A stretch of DNA of 64,000 bases from DATLLN01 sp963797175 (GCA_963797175.1 CAWCOL010000005.1:310001-374000), one strand, 5' to 3'. Counted from the stretch's first letter, positions 54,678 to 64,000 are shown. Numbers and translations: made by a program. The notes: a model not told the origin generated them from the letters alone.

Positions 54678-55192
54678 ATGGCCGTCGAAGCCGGATCCAT
54701 CGTCCTGTTCGGCGGCCCCGCGGGCGCCGGGAAGACGACAGTCGCGCGCTCTGGTGCGGGACCCGCGATCGCGCCGTCCACGTCGAGCTGGACGCCGTGC
54801 GATCCACGATCATCAGCGGTCTGGCCGATCCGCAGCTCCCCGGCTCCGAGCAAGAGACGCAATACGCGATCAGCGTACAAGCATGCTGCAACCTCGCTCG
54901 GACGTTCGCACGTGCCGGCTACGACGTGGCGATCGACGATGTCATCGAGCCCGGCGCCTACGAGCGGCTGTGGCGACCGGCGCTGGAGGGTCTTCCTGTC
55001 TCGCTCGTCGTCCTGCTCCCCACCCTCGAGGTCACGCTCACCCGATCGGCGGCGCGCGAGGAGCGAGTGCAGGAGCGGCACACTCGGGAGCAGCATGAGC
55101 GCTCATCGCAGTGGCCGCACGACCTGCTCATCGACACCACCGGCATGAGCGTCGACGACGCCCGTGATGCCGTCGTGGCACGGCTCGGCTAA
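54678..55192 (+). pseudogene. P-loop kinase, frame disrupted
   Basis: MAVEAGSIVLFGGPAGAGKT and TVAR (Walker A) read in one frame from ATG 54678. The rest, WCGTRDRAVHVELDAVRSTI onward to the stop at 55192, reads in another. AAA_33-type small kinases have GAGKST-ARAWC-TR-RAVH-ELD in one frame, so one base is missing or two are surplus near 54749-54752. Downstream motifs are intact (ARAGYDVAIDDVIEP, SLVVLLPTLEVTLTRSAARE, RVQERHTREQHERS). Related to chloramphenicol phosphotransferase and polynucleotide kinase-like proteins; substrate unknown. TACGGT lies 6 nt before ATG. Confidence 0.7.
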
Positions 55193-55308
55193 CCCGAACC
55201 AAACCCCGAAGCGTGGCACCCGCCGGTCTGAACCGACGCCAACCCATGTTCTGATGTGGTTCAACCGACTGGCCGGCGCATGATCGGACAACTGGCAGCG
55301 GCCCTGCT

Positions 55309-55609
55309 GCCAAATGGCCAAGCCTCGATCGGCCAAATGGCCAACACCCGCGCGACCGCGCCCGCGCCACCGCCGCTCCCCGCAACGCCACGGAGCGTCC
55401 GGGCCGGGCCTCCGGCCCAGCCCGGGCCGAACGCGGTCGCCGTCCCACGCCCACAGCCGACCCACCGGCCAAATGACCGACGCTCGACGGCCAAATGGCC
55501 AACACCCGCGCGACCACGCACGACGCCACCACCCCTCCCCGCAACGCCACGGAGCGTCCGGGCCGGGCCCCCGGCCCAGGGCCGGGCCGGACGCGGTCGC
55601 CGCCGTCGC
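55309..55609. repeat. 159-bp tandem direct repeat, two copies
   Basis: Unit 1 begins at 55309 and unit 2 at 55468. Each has GCCAAATG..CC, CTCGA, then GGCCAAATGGCCAACACCCG, CGCGACC, a GC-rich spacer, CGCAACGCCACGGAGCGTCC, a GGGCCGGGCC/GGCCC-rich hairpin and ACGCGGTCGCCG. The copies are highly similar at both ends and diverge in the middle. The gene-free stretch 55193-55619 is otherwise empty. No coding frame is convincing on either strand. Confidence 0.7.
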
Positions 55610-55619
55610 CCGCCGGCCG

Positions 55620-55979
55620 TCAGTCGAGCAGGCCGTCGACGGCGCGCTGGTAGTAGTCGACGTCCGGGCGGAGCCAGGCGGCCATCTTGTAGTGCCCGGC
55701 GGCCAGGCCGCGATCGCCCAGCCGGTCGAGGCAGCGGCCGAGGCAGTAGTGCGCGTAGTCGTTCGCCGGCGCGGCGTCGAGGATGTACTCGAACTCCGCC
55801 GCCGCCTCGTGGTAGCGGCGCAGACGCAGGTAGGCGACGCCGAGCGCCTCACGGATCGACGCCTTGTCTGGCTCGCGGCGCTTCGCCTTCTCGAGAGCGA
55901 CGGTGGCCTGGGCGTTGTCGCCGTTCTTCATGTGCGCCCGGCCTCGCTGGTAGAGGTCGTACACGTCCTGCTGATCCAT
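55620..55979 (-). CDS. Small TPR protein
   Basis: 119 aa made of three tetratricopeptide repeats: VYDLYQRGRAHMKNGDNAQA, ASIREALGVAYLRLRRYHEA and DYAHYCLGRCLDRLGDRGLA. No signal or membrane span, so probably a cytoplasmic adaptor. The nearby genes give no partner. ATG start with a -10 element 7 nt upstream. Confidence 0.85.
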   Translation of the reverse strand: MDQQDVYDLYQRGRAHMKNGDNAQATVALEKAKRREPDKASIREALGVAYLRLRRYHEAAAEFEYILDAAPANDYAHYCLGRCLDRLGDRGLAAGHYKMAAWLRPDVDYYQRAVDGLLD

Positions 55980-55986
55980 CTCTCTC

Positions 55987-55992
55987 AGGATA
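55987..55992 (-). promoter_or_regulatory. -10 element, leaderless type (TPR gene)
   Basis: TATCCT on the minus strand, 7 nt before ATG 55979. GAGAGAG lies between and could act weakly as a Shine-Dalgarno sequence. Confidence 0.5.
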
Positions 55993-56032
55993 TCGGCGTC
56001 ACGGCGGAATCACGTGACCGTTGCAGCAAGGA

Positions 56033-58345
56033 TCAGGCCAGATCGTGGCGGCGCGTGAGCGCCTCTCGCAGGCGCACGGCGCCCTTCGCCCGATCGCTCA
56101 TGTCGAGGTTCCGCCGGATGTCGCGCTTGAGTCGCCGCACGTGCCCGCGGAGCCGGGCGGCGGCCCCCTCGGCGTCCGCCGGGCGGCCGTACCGCGCCAC
56201 GTTCGCGTCCGCCGCGAAGGGGAACGCATCCACGCCCCAGACGTGGCTCAGCCGCTTGGCCAGATCCTCGTAGGTCGCCGCCGAGCCGATCTCGACGCCC
56301 TGGTCGCCGGCGAATGTCGCCAGCTCGGTGAACGCCGCCGTCGCACGGCCGCGCGGGCCGCGGCTGAGGTAGCGCACCCGCACCACCAGTGCCTTGGCGA
56401 CCAGCACCAGCACCAGCAGGCCGAGGGCGGCGAGCGCGACCCAACGCAGGAAGCTGCCGCGGTGGTGCGGCGCGGCGATCACGCCGCCGGCTCCGCCCAC
56501 TGCCTCGTTGCCGCGGCCGTGGCGCGTCTCGAAGGTCGCGGCGTTCGGACCGCCCGGGAGCCCCCGCCCGGTGCCCAGGCCGAGCACCACGCCGAGCGCG
56601 TTGCCGATGTTCTTGGTGAGCCCGGGCAGCGAGGACGCGTCGCTGCGGAGCTGGTTCAGGTTCGGGGTCGCCGTGGAGGCGCGCTGGGGCAGCGAGCGCG
56701 ACGGCGTCGGGTCGAACGGCAGCCACCCGTATCCGGGGAAGTAGACCTCGACCCAGCTGTGGGCGTTGCGGTCGGTCACCCGGTACGTCGAGCTGCCCTT
56801 CGCGATCGGCTTGCCGGTGGTGAACCCGACGGCGATCCGCGCCGGGATCCCGTGCAGGCGCAGGATCAGCCCCATCGCGCCGGAGAACATCTGGCAGTAG
56901 CCGCGGTGCGAGCGCTCCAGGAAGTCCACCAGCAGCGGCCGGCCCTGGTGGTACTTCGGCGTCTGGTCGTAGTGGAAGATCGAGGAGCGGAGGTAGGCCT
57001 CGACGGCGATCACGGCCTCGTAGGGAGTGGGCGCCTTGGCGGCGCCGGACGCCTGCCACACCTGGTTGCTCGCGGTCACGTAGGAGGGATCGATCGGAAG
57101 CTTGGCGGCGGGCAGGTCGGATCCCCACGCCGGCACCGTGTGGCCCGCGATCGTGATCGTCCGCTGGATCGCCGGCGAGTACGCCGAGCCGGCCAGCGCC
57201 AGCTCGTTCGGCTTCGGGTCGGGCGCGTAGACGCGCACCTTGTACGTCGTGTCGCGGTCGGGATCGTGCTCGACCAGCGCCGTGCCGTCCGCATTCAGCT
57301 GGGCTCGGTCGGCATTACTCAGGTCGTAGGTCATCGGCTGCTCGGCGGACAGCAGGTGCGGATCGGCGAGCCCTTTGATCTTGAACGTGAGCTGGACGAT
57401 GTCCTGCGGCGTGGACTGCGCGGCCAGCGGCGGGATCTGGTCATCGGGGATCTGGATGGTGGCGGTGTCGCTGCCGTAGATCCGCTCGATCTCGGGCTGC
57501 TCGATCCAGCGGTCGTCGTCGAACGCGTTCAGCACCGCCGCCTTCCAGTACATCGGCCGCGGCGCGGTCACCTCGAAGACCTCGGTCTGCTTCTTCGGCC
57601 AGTGGAACGGCCGGTAGCTCTGGTTCCAGACGTAGCCGACGCTCACCCGCGGGGCGTCGGCCGCCAGCGGGTTCCAGGCTTGCCAGTCGAGGAACGCGCC
57701 CTTGCGCACACCCGGAGCCGCCGCCAGGATCAGCGCCGCCCCGATCGCGCAGGCGGTGACGGCGGCGATCTGCATCCCGGCGGAGCCGCGGCGGGGCACG
57801 GCGCGCCCGCCGCACACGGCCAGCGTGAGGGCGGCCAGCACGAGGAAGATGGCGGAGCGCACGCCGTCGCCGCCGATCGACACCATCGTGCTGGGGATCG
57901 CGAAGGCCGTGAATGCCAGCACGATCGTCAGCAGCGGCCGCCGCCACACGATCAACGCCCAGGCGACCAGCGCCAGCAGGCCGGTGAAGAGCAGCCGGAC
58001 GTCGCCGCTGGCGTCGCCGAACCGCCCGGTGTCGATCGGGGTGGTCGTGTCGAGCCAGGAGCGAACGCCGCCGGAGACGCCGTCCCACAGCCGCACCGGA
58101 TACGCGGGGTGGTGCCCCTCGAGCGGCAGGAAGCCGAACGCGACCTGCACCGCGACCAGCGCTCCGACCACGAGGCCGGCGACCGCCAGGCCGCGACGGC
58201 CGGACGCCCACAGGATCGGCGGCGCCAGCGCGCAGGCGGCCAGCACCAGGATCACGGCCACGCTGCTGGACGGTCGTTCGAGCTGCGACCAGTGCCAGCC
58301 CAGGAAGCCGGCGAAGGCGAGCGTCAGGCCGACGCGGTCACGCAT
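56033..58345 (-). CDS. Transglutaminase-like membrane protein
   Basis: 770 aa. N-terminal helices (1-215, about seven), a large extracytoplasmic region, and a transglutaminase-like core with Cys in SHRGYCQMFSGAMGLILR near 481, His in NAHSWVEVYFPGYGW near 528 and Asp in FDPTP. One further helix near 625-645 precedes a cytoplasmic DUF4129-type tail. This TgpA-like protein is the third member of the MoxR-DUF58-transglutaminase module and overlaps DUF58 by 8 nt. The reaction (peptide cross-linking or cleavage) is not established. Confidence 0.9.
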   Translation of the reverse strand: MRDRVGLTLAFAGFLGWHWSQLERPSSSVAVILVLAACALAPPILWASGRRGLAVAGLVVGALVAVQVAFGFLPLEGHHPAYPVRLWDGVSGGVRSWLDTTTPIDTGRFGDASGDVRLLFTGLLALVAWALIVWRRPLLTIVLAFTAFAIPSTMVSIGGDGVRSAIFLVLAALTLAVCGGRAVPRRGSAGMQIAAVTACAIGAALILAAAPGVRKGAFLDWQAWNPLAADAPRVSVGYVWNQSYRPFHWPKKQTEVFEVTAPRPMYWKAAVLNAFDDDRWIEQPEIERIYGSDTATIQIPDDQIPPLAAQSTPQDIVQLTFKIKGLADPHLLSAEQPMTYDLSNADRAQLNADGTALVEHDPDRDTTYKVRVYAPDPKPNELALAGSAYSPAIQRTITIAGHTVPAWGSDLPAAKLPIDPSYVTASNQVWQASGAAKAPTPYEAVIAVEAYLRSSIFHYDQTPKYHQGRPLLVDFLERSHRGYCQMFSGAMGLILRLHGIPARIAVGFTTGKPIAKGSSTYRVTDRNAHSWVEVYFPGYGWLPFDPTPSRSLPQRASTATPNLNQLRSDASSLPGLTKNIGNALGVVLGLGTGRGLPGGPNAATFETRHGRGNEAVGGAGGVIAAPHHRGSFLRWVALAALGLLVLVLVAKALVVRVRYLSRGPRGRATAAFTELATFAGDQGVEIGSAATYEDLAKRLSHVWGVDAFPFAADANVARYGRPADAEGAAARLRGHVRRLKRDIRRNLDMSDRAKGAVRLREALTRRHDLA

Positions 58346-59579
58346 TCGCCACCCCGTGCACGATCCGCGTGGCCGAGAGCACGACGCCCACGTCATCCCC
58401 CGCGCGCAGCCGTGCGACCGGCACACCCGCCCGGGCGAGCTGGAGCGACGCCGCTTCCTCCGGGCCGTGACCGGTGCGGCGGCCCGCATACGTCGCGGCG
58501 TCCACCCACACCAGCGCGACGTCGCGGCGGAACGAGCGAAGCGCGAGCAGGCGGTCGGCGAGCGCGGGCGACAGCCCCGCCGTGACGACGAACAGGCGCG
58601 CGGCGTCGACCGAGTCGGCCGCCTCCGAGCCGGTGCCGATGCCGCTCAGCATCATGTGCAGGGGGCGCTCGGCGTCAGCCTGGACGGCCGCAAGCAGAGC
58701 CATCACGCCGCCCCACTCCCCACCGCTGGCCTGGATGCGCAGGCGCTGGCGGGCGTTGCCGTGGACGACCAGCGAGCAGCGCTGGCCCAGCGACACCATG
58801 CGGCCGAGCAGGGACGCCGACGCGCGGACGGCCGCGTCGAAGGAGCTGTCGCCGCGCGGCCCGATGACCGTGCTCAGGTCGCCGTCGAGCAGCACCGCGG
58901 CCTCGTCGCGCGGCGTCTCGGTCAGCTCCTTGACCATCAGCTTGCGGCGTTTGGCGGTCGAGCGCCAGTGCACGCGGCGCAGGCTCTCGCCCTGCTGGAA
59001 GTCGCGGATGCTGTGCAGGTCGTAGCCAGCCGTGCGGTGCAGCAGCGCCCGCCCCTCGTCGCCGCCGGCGGCGCCCGAGTCGGTGAAGACGCCGTCCAGC
59101 TCGTACACGCGCGGGTAGACCAGGATCGTGTCCCGCCGGTTGAGGTCGAGGTGCGCCTCGGCCAGGCCGAACGGGTCGGCGATCAGGAGTTCCGCCGCCT
59201 CCAGGTCGTAGCGGCCCCGCGGCACCCGCTCCAGCTGGTAGCGGCCGCGGAGCACGCTGCCGGCGCGGACGACCGGTACCTCCCACAACTCGTCGCGCAT
59301 CACCCGCTCGACGACGACCGCCCGGCCGGGGAGCAGGCCCTCCTCCGACCGCACCTCGATGGCGACCTCAACCTTGCCGCCCTCGACCAGCTCGCGGTGG
59401 CCGGTGCGCCGCCGCATCGTCACCGGCCGGGCCAGGAACCGCACCCACAGCCAGGCCAGGCCGGGCAGCAGCGCTAGGCCGATCGCCACGGGGAACAGCG
59501 CGCGCGTGCCGAAGCCCCACGCCACCACATACAGCGCAAGGCCGAGCGCGAGCATCCACCTGCCGCGGCCGTTCAGCAT
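58338..59579 (-). CDS. DUF58 domain protein
   Basis: 413 aa. Two helices at the N-terminus (8-48), a beta-rich region, then the DUF58 core YDLHSIRDFQQGESLRRVHW with STAKRRKLMVKE near 200-235 and a von Willebrand-like part (VLLDGDLSTV). Works with a MoxR ATPase in envelope-associated complexes. Gap to moxR is 3 nt. Confidence 0.9.
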   Translation of the reverse strand: MLNGRGRWMLALGLALYVVAWGFGTRALFPVAIGLALLPGLAWLWVRFLARPVTMRRRTGHRELVEGGKVEVAIEVRSEEGLLPGRAVVVERVMRDELWEVPVVRAGSVLRGRYQLERVPRGRYDLEAAELLIADPFGLAEAHLDLNRRDTILVYPRVYELDGVFTDSGAAGGDEGRALLHRTAGYDLHSIRDFQQGESLRRVHWRSTAKRRKLMVKELTETPRDEAAVLLDGDLSTVIGPRGDSSFDAAVRASASLLGRMVSLGQRCSLVVHGNARQRLRIQASGGEWGGVMALLAAVQADAERPLHMMLSGIGTGSEAADSVDAARLFVVTAGLSPALADRLLALRSFRRDVALVWVDAATYAGRRTGHGPEEAASLQLARAGVPVARLRAGDDVGVVLSATRIVHGVANA

Positions 59580-59582
59580 CGG

Positions 59583-60560
<978 letters not shown>

Positions 60561-60589
60561 CTGGTCTCGTCCTCTCGGTCGGGGAGGGG

Positions 60590-61798
60590 TCAGTCGGTCA
60601 TCACTGGTGGTACGTCCGGAACGCGGCCGCGGTTCCCCGCCGCGGCCATCCAGTCCCAGATCGCCTCGGCGCAGGCACGCTTGGAGCGGCGTGAGATCTC
60701 GATCTCATCCTGCACTGTGACGATGACGACCTCGTTTCGGTCAGCATCGAATCCGATATCGCTGCGGCTGATGTCGTTGACGACCACGGCATCGACCCGC
60801 TTTCGCTCGAGCTTCGCCCGTGCCCGCTCGACGCCGCCGGCCCCGTGCTCGGCGGCAAACCCGATCAGCACCTGCCCGTCGCGGCGGCTCGCGCCCAGCT
60901 CCGCAAGGATGTCTATGGTCGGCTCCAGCTCGATCGACCAGGCGGCGCCGTCCTTCGTCCGCTTGCCGGCCTCGGGCGCCGCCGGGCGGTAGTCCGAGAC
61001 GGCGGCCGCCATCACCACGACGTCGGCACCGGGCGCGTGCTCGAGCACCGCGGAGCGCAGCTGCTCGGCGGTCTCGACCCGCACCGTGTCCACGCCCAGA
61101 CGCGACCGCGCCCCACCCGGGCAGAGCAGCAGGGTCACCTCGGCGCCGCGGCGGCGGGCCTCGTCGGCGACCTCGACGCCCATCCGGCCGCTGGAGCGGT
61201 TGCCGACGAAGCGGACGGCATCGATCGGCTCGCGGGTGCCGCCGGCAGTGACCAGGACGCGCCGGCCGACGAGCTCGCCGGCGCGCGCGAGCCGGGCCTC
61301 GACGGCCGCCGCGATCTCCTCAGGCTCGGCCATCCGGCCGACGCCGACCTCGCCCTCGGCGGTGTCGCCTGAGGACGGGCCGACCAGATCGACACCGCGG
61401 GCGGTCAGCAGCTCGACGTTGCGGCGGGTGGCCTCGGCCGACCACATGCGGGGGTTCATCGCCGGCGCGGCCAGCACCGGGCCGCCGAACGCGAGGGTGG
61501 TGGCCGTCAGCACGTTGGCGGCGTCGCCCAGGGCGAGCCGGCTGAGCGTGGTCGCCGTCAGCGGTGCGATCACCAGCAGGTCGGCCTCCGCCGACGCCTC
61601 CAGGTGCGGGAAGACCTCGCCGCCGCCGTCGGTCAACACGGGGCGGCGGGAGAGCGCGGCGAACGTGGTCGGGCCGACGAACGAGGTGGCCGACGGCGTC
61701 TGCACCACCTGCACCTCGTGCCCGGCGCGCACCAGCAGCCTCACGAGCTCACAGCTCTTGTAGGCGGCGACGCCCCCACACACGCCGACCAGGATCAT
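60590..61798 (-). CDS. coaBC: Coenzyme A biosynthesis bifunctional protein CoaBC
   Basis: 402 aa. CoaC flavoprotein domain (GVCGGVAAYKSCELVRLL, catalytic-region PLTATTLSRLALGDAANVLT, APAMNPRMW) and CoaB domain from about 180 (VTAGGTREPIDAVRFVGNRSSGRMG, AAAVSDYRP, VNDISRSDIGF). Makes 4'-phosphopantothenoylcysteine and decarboxylates it. The clamp motif usually (A)CG..G.GRM reads AEGEVGVGRM, so the clamp cysteine is absent; many actinobacterial CoaBC sequences appear to share this. Own -10 element. Confidence 0.93.
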   Translation of the reverse strand: MILVGVCGGVAAYKSCELVRLLVRAGHEVQVVQTPSATSFVGPTTFAALSRRPVLTDGGGEVFPHLEASAEADLLVIAPLTATTLSRLALGDAANVLTATTLAFGGPVLAAPAMNPRMWSAEATRRNVELLTARGVDLVGPSSGDTAEGEVGVGRMAEPEEIAAAVEARLARAGELVGRRVLVTAGGTREPIDAVRFVGNRSSGRMGVEVADEARRRGAEVTLLLCPGGARSRLGVDTVRVETAEQLRSAVLEHAPGADVVVMAAAVSDYRPAAPEAGKRTKDGAAWSIELEPTIDILAELGASRRDGQVLIGFAAEHGAGGVERARAKLERKRVDAVVVNDISRSDIGFDADRNEVVIVTVQDEIEISRRSKRACAEAIWDWMAAAGNRGRVPDVPPVMTD

Positions 61799-61804
61799 GG
61801 ACGA

Positions 61805-61810
61805 AGTGTA
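61805..61810 (-). promoter_or_regulatory. coaBC: -10 element, leaderless type (coaBC)
   Basis: TACACT on the minus strand, 6 nt before ATG 61798. Confidence 0.6.
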
Positions 61811-61851
61811 CGGCCGCCGTGCGCCCGGCGAAAACCGGACGCCTGAGTCAG

Positions 61852-62088
61852 CTACTCGCCGCCGCTGGCGCTGACGTGGAGCTTGCCCTGGGCGATCTCC
61901 TCCAGGGACATCGTCAGGAAGTTCTTGGAGCGCGACTCGACCAGGGGCGGCGCGAAGCCCTCGAAGCTGCCCTCGCCGAGCTGGTGGTGGTAGTCGTTGA
62001 TCTGCCGCGCGCGCTTGGCGGAGGCGATCACCAGCGTGTACTTGCTGTCCACGTGCTCGAGCAGGGTGTCGATCTTGGGATTGATCAT
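61852..62088 (-). CDS. rpoZ: RNA polymerase omega subunit
   Basis: 78 aa. MINPKIDTLLEHVDSKYTLV, IASAKRARQINDYHHQ and KNFLTMSLEEIAQGKL, conserved omega motifs. Supports beta-prime folding. ATG overlaps the gmk stop. Confidence 0.95.
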   Translation of the reverse strand: MINPKIDTLLEHVDSKYTLVIASAKRARQINDYHHQLGEGSFEGFAPPLVESRSKNFLTMSLEEIAQGKLHVSASGGE

Positions 62089-62660
62089 CGGTCAGCTCCT
62101 CTGCTGGCGAGGGCGTCCTGGATGATCTTCTCCAGCTCCGCCGCCGCGCGGTCTCTGTCGTCGTTGGTGATCACGTTGCCGAACTCCCTGGCGGCGGACA
62201 TCTCCCGCCGGGCTATCGCGAGCCGGGCGTCGATCTCCCCGGCCGTGTTCGCCCCTCGTTCCGCGAGCCGCTGCTCGAGATCCGCCAGGTCGGGCGGCGC
62301 GATGAACACCAGCACCGCGTCGGGCATCTGCCGTCTGATCTCGCGCGCGCCGGGGACGTCGATCTCGAGCACCACGCTCCTGCCGTCCTCCAGCCGCCGT
62401 TCGACCTCGCTGCGCAGCGTGCCGTACCGGTGCCCTGCGTATGGTACATGCTCGAGGAATGCGCCCTCCTCGACCAGCCGCCGGAAGCGGGCCTCGTCGA
62501 GGAAGTGGTATTCGCGGCCGTCCACCTCGCCCGGCCGCTGCGGCCGGGTGGTGGCTGACACGGCAACATCGAGCTCGGGCATGCGCTCTCGCACGAGTGC
62601 GATGAGCGTGCCCTTGCCGACGCCGGACGGGCCGGAGATGACGAACAGGCGGCCGGTCAC
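62085..62660 (-). CDS. gmk: Guanylate kinase
   Basis: 191 aa from GTG. P-loop SGPSGVGKGTLI, SATTRPQRPGEVDGREYHFL, GHRYGTLRSEVE, VLEIDVPGAREIRRQMP and the C-terminal NDDRDRAAAELEKII. Converts GMP to GDP. Follows mihF by 22 nt. Confidence 0.96.
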   Translation of the reverse strand: MTGRLFVISGPSGVGKGTLIALVRERMPELDVAVSATTRPQRPGEVDGREYHFLDEARFRRLVEEGAFLEHVPYAGHRYGTLRSEVERRLEDGRSVVLEIDVPGAREIRRQMPDAVLVFIAPPDLADLEQRLAERGANTAGEIDARLAIARREMSAAREFGNVITNDDRDRAAAELEKIIQDALASRGADR

Positions 62661-62682
62661 GAGACCCGCCGGGGTATCAGGA

Positions 62683-63006
62683 TCAGCAGCGGAAGAGGTC
62701 GACCAGCTCGCCGCGCTGCCGGTCGGAGAGCCCGCCGATGGTCTTCGACTGGCTGATCCGGCACTGAGCGAGCAGCTTCGACGCGCGCACCCGGCCGAGC
62801 CGGGGCACCGCCAGCAGCATGTCGTAGACCTTGGCGGTGAGCACGAACGTCGGCGGGTCCAGCAGCACCTGATCGAAGGTCGCCTCGCCCGACTTGAGAG
62901 CCCGCTTCAGCCTCGCCCGGCTGACCCTGATCTCGTTCGCCCTCTCCAGTGCATCGAGTCGTTGATCGAGCGATCGGGAGGGAGTTTTGGTCAGGATCGT
63001 GGCCAT
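62683..63006 (-). CDS. mihF: Actinobacterial integration host factor
   Basis: 107 aa from ATG. The C-terminal helix-two-turn-helix PRLGRVRASKLLAQCRISQS followed by KTIGGLSDRQRGEL matches mIHF (compare GVGKVRA..M..LGIA..RR..GLG..Q). N-terminal helices RLDALERANEIRVSRARLKR are basic. A nucleoid-associated DNA-binding protein. TTGCGC-N16-TATCAT stands 11 nt before the start as a probable promoter. Conserved directly before gmk. Confidence 0.9.
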   Translation of the reverse strand: MATILTKTPSRSLDQRLDALERANEIRVSRARLKRALKSGEATFDQVLLDPPTFVLTAKVYDMLLAVPRLGRVRASKLLAQCRISQSKTIGGLSDRQRGELVDLFRC

Positions 63007-63074
63007 CGCGCCGGGCGATGATATCACCTTCCGGCCGCAGCGCAACCGACTGGAAACCGCCAAAACAGGCCAAA

Positions 63075-63998
63075 TCAGTGCCCCGAACGCTCAAGCTCAG
63101 GTGGAACCTTAGCGTCGGCTCGATGTGAAGCTCCGGTGACCGCGGACGGCCCGGCGAGACCGCGCTCGGCCAGCAGGTCCGCCAATTCCTCGGCCACCCG
63201 GGCGGGCAGTCCCGGGTCGCGGAAGAGGGCCGTCCCCAGGGCCACCGCGGTCGCCCCTGCGGCGAGCATCTCGAGGCAGTCCATGGCCGACGCGAGCCCG
63301 CCCATGCCGACGATCGGCAGGCCGGTCGCGGCGTGGCTGTGGTACACCGCGTGCAGGGCCACCGGCTTGACCGCCGGGCCGGACAGACCGCCCCCGCCGC
63401 CGCCCAGCAGCGGCCGCAGCGTCGCCCGGTCGATCGCCATGCCCCGGACGGTGTTGATCAGCGCCAGCCCGTGGGCACCGCCCTCGGCCGCGGCCGTCGC
63501 GATCTCTGCGACGTCGGCCACGCTGGGCGAGAGCTTCGCCAGCAGCGGCAGGTCGGTCTGCGCCCGGCACGCCTCGAGCAGCGCGCGGGTCTCCCCCGCG
63601 TCCGTGCCGATCGAGATGCAGCCCGTGTCCACGTTGGGGCAGGACACGTTCAGCTCGATGGCGGAGACGCCGGGCAGCCCGTCGAGCCGGCGGACGGCCG
63701 TGGCGTACTGCTCGCGCGACCAGCCGCCGACGCTGACCACGACCGGGACGCCGAGCTCGGCCAGCCGCGGCAGGTGCTCGGCGCAGAAGCGGTCGAGGCC
63801 GGGGTTGGCGAGGCCGATCGAGTTGACCATCCCGGCCGGGGACTCGGCGATCCGCTGGGGTGCGTTGCCCTCGCGGGCATTGAGGGTGACGGTCTTGGTG
63901 ACGTAGCCGGCCAGCCCGAGGGTGCCGGCGGCGAGCGCGTCCAGCGTGCCCGAGCCGTTCAGCAGCGGCGACGCCAGCTCGATGCCGCACAACCGCAC
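63075..63998 (-). CDS. pyrD: Dihydroorotate dehydrogenase, class 1B type
   Basis: 307 aa from GTG near the window edge. NGSGTLDALA, YVTKTVTLNAREGNAPQRIA, GMVNSIGLANPG, ELNVSCPNVDTG (catalytic Cys in NVSCPN), LAKLSP, NTVRGMAID, GLSGPAVKPVALHAV and GMGGLASAMDCLEML, all class 1B motifs. Oxidises dihydroorotate in pyrimidine synthesis; class 1B normally pairs with PyrK. An upstream start beyond the edge cannot be excluded. Confidence 0.92.
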   Translation of the reverse strand: MRLCGIELASPLLNGSGTLDALAAGTLGLAGYVTKTVTLNAREGNAPQRIAESPAGMVNSIGLANPGLDRFCAEHLPRLAELGVPVVVSVGGWSREQYATAVRRLDGLPGVSAIELNVSCPNVDTGCISIGTDAGETRALLEACRAQTDLPLLAKLSPSVADVAEIATAAAEGGAHGLALINTVRGMAIDRATLRPLLGGGGGGLSGPAVKPVALHAVYHSHAATGLPIVGMGGLASAMDCLEMLAAGATAVALGTALFRDPGLPARVAEELADLLAERGLAGPSAVTGASHRADAKVPPELERSGH

Positions 63999-64000
63999 CC

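Noticed and set aside
55309..55609. Plasmid-type origin iterons
   Set aside because: Only two units, no replication initiator gene nearby, chromosomal housekeeping genes on both sides.
55256..55852. Minus-strand frames with VLAIWP repeats over the 55.3 kb repeats
   Set aside because: Translation of a DNA repeat; frames are Arg/Gly/Ala-rich, shift between units and have no start signal.

Overview
This is a very GC-rich, densely coded chromosomal window with no tRNA, rRNA, CRISPR array or intact mobile element. Gene content points to an actinobacterium: pyrD-mihF-gmk-rpoZ-coaBC order, MurT/GatD, a DUF2630 protein, a CGAAC-N4-GTTCG SOS box before recA, and frequent GTG starts. DapL-type diaminopimelate synthesis and very high GC suggest a deep-branching class such as Thermoleophilia; that placement is inference and should be tested by recA or ftsK phylogeny.

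Layout. 0-5 kb: a long coiled-coil protein, an unusual divergent intergenic region with a strong minus-strand promoter and a structured untranslated stretch, then an HD-GYP phosphodiesterase and a degenerate GGDEF protein. 5-10 kb: membrane proteins, a frame-disrupted SanA/DUF218 protein, a primary-type sigma factor and a protein of homing-endonuclease-associated repeats. 10-15 kb: small ORF-murT-gatD (lipid II amidation), and on the other strand hflX-dut-nudix-ATPase. 15-21 kb: ICMT-like methyltransferase, dapF-dapL, miaB-miaA and a macrodomain protein. 21-26 kb: a two-component system, a secreted protein and rny. 26-33.6 kb: rodZ-cinA, SOS-regulated recA-recX, and ftsK. 33.7-42 kb: dapA-rnj, dapB, MOSC, DUF2630, and rpsO-pnp-M16 peptidase. 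42-53.5 kb: a sugar-nucleotide decarboxylase, a peptidase E-like protein, and the rimP-nusA-ylxR-infB-(antiporter)-ylxP-rbfA-nrnA-truB-ribF superoperon with an attenuator-like hairpin in its leader. 53.5-56 kb: an accessory patch with dtd, an unrecognised zinc-finger-like protein, a frame-disrupted kinase and two kinds of intergenic repeat. 56-64 kb: moxR-DUF58-transglutaminase and coaBC-rpoZ-gmk-mihF-pyrD.

Cross-cutting observations. At least a dozen genes have a TANNNT -10 hexamer only 6-8 nt before the start codon, as expected of leaderless mRNAs. Four genes (SanA-like, M16 peptidase, pnp tail, P-loop kinase) show single frame disruptions, and three others (recX, peptidase E-like, ylxR) lack a canonical start where homology begins; indel errors in the assembly must be weighed against biology. 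Both positions of the catalytic cysteine pair in the DapF homologue are serine. Lysine/peptidoglycan genes (dapA, dapB, dapL, dapF, murT, gatD), RNA-processing genes (rny, rnj, pnp, rbfA, miaA, miaB, truB, dtd) and division/DNA genes (ftsK, recA, rodZ) make this mostly a housekeeping region.
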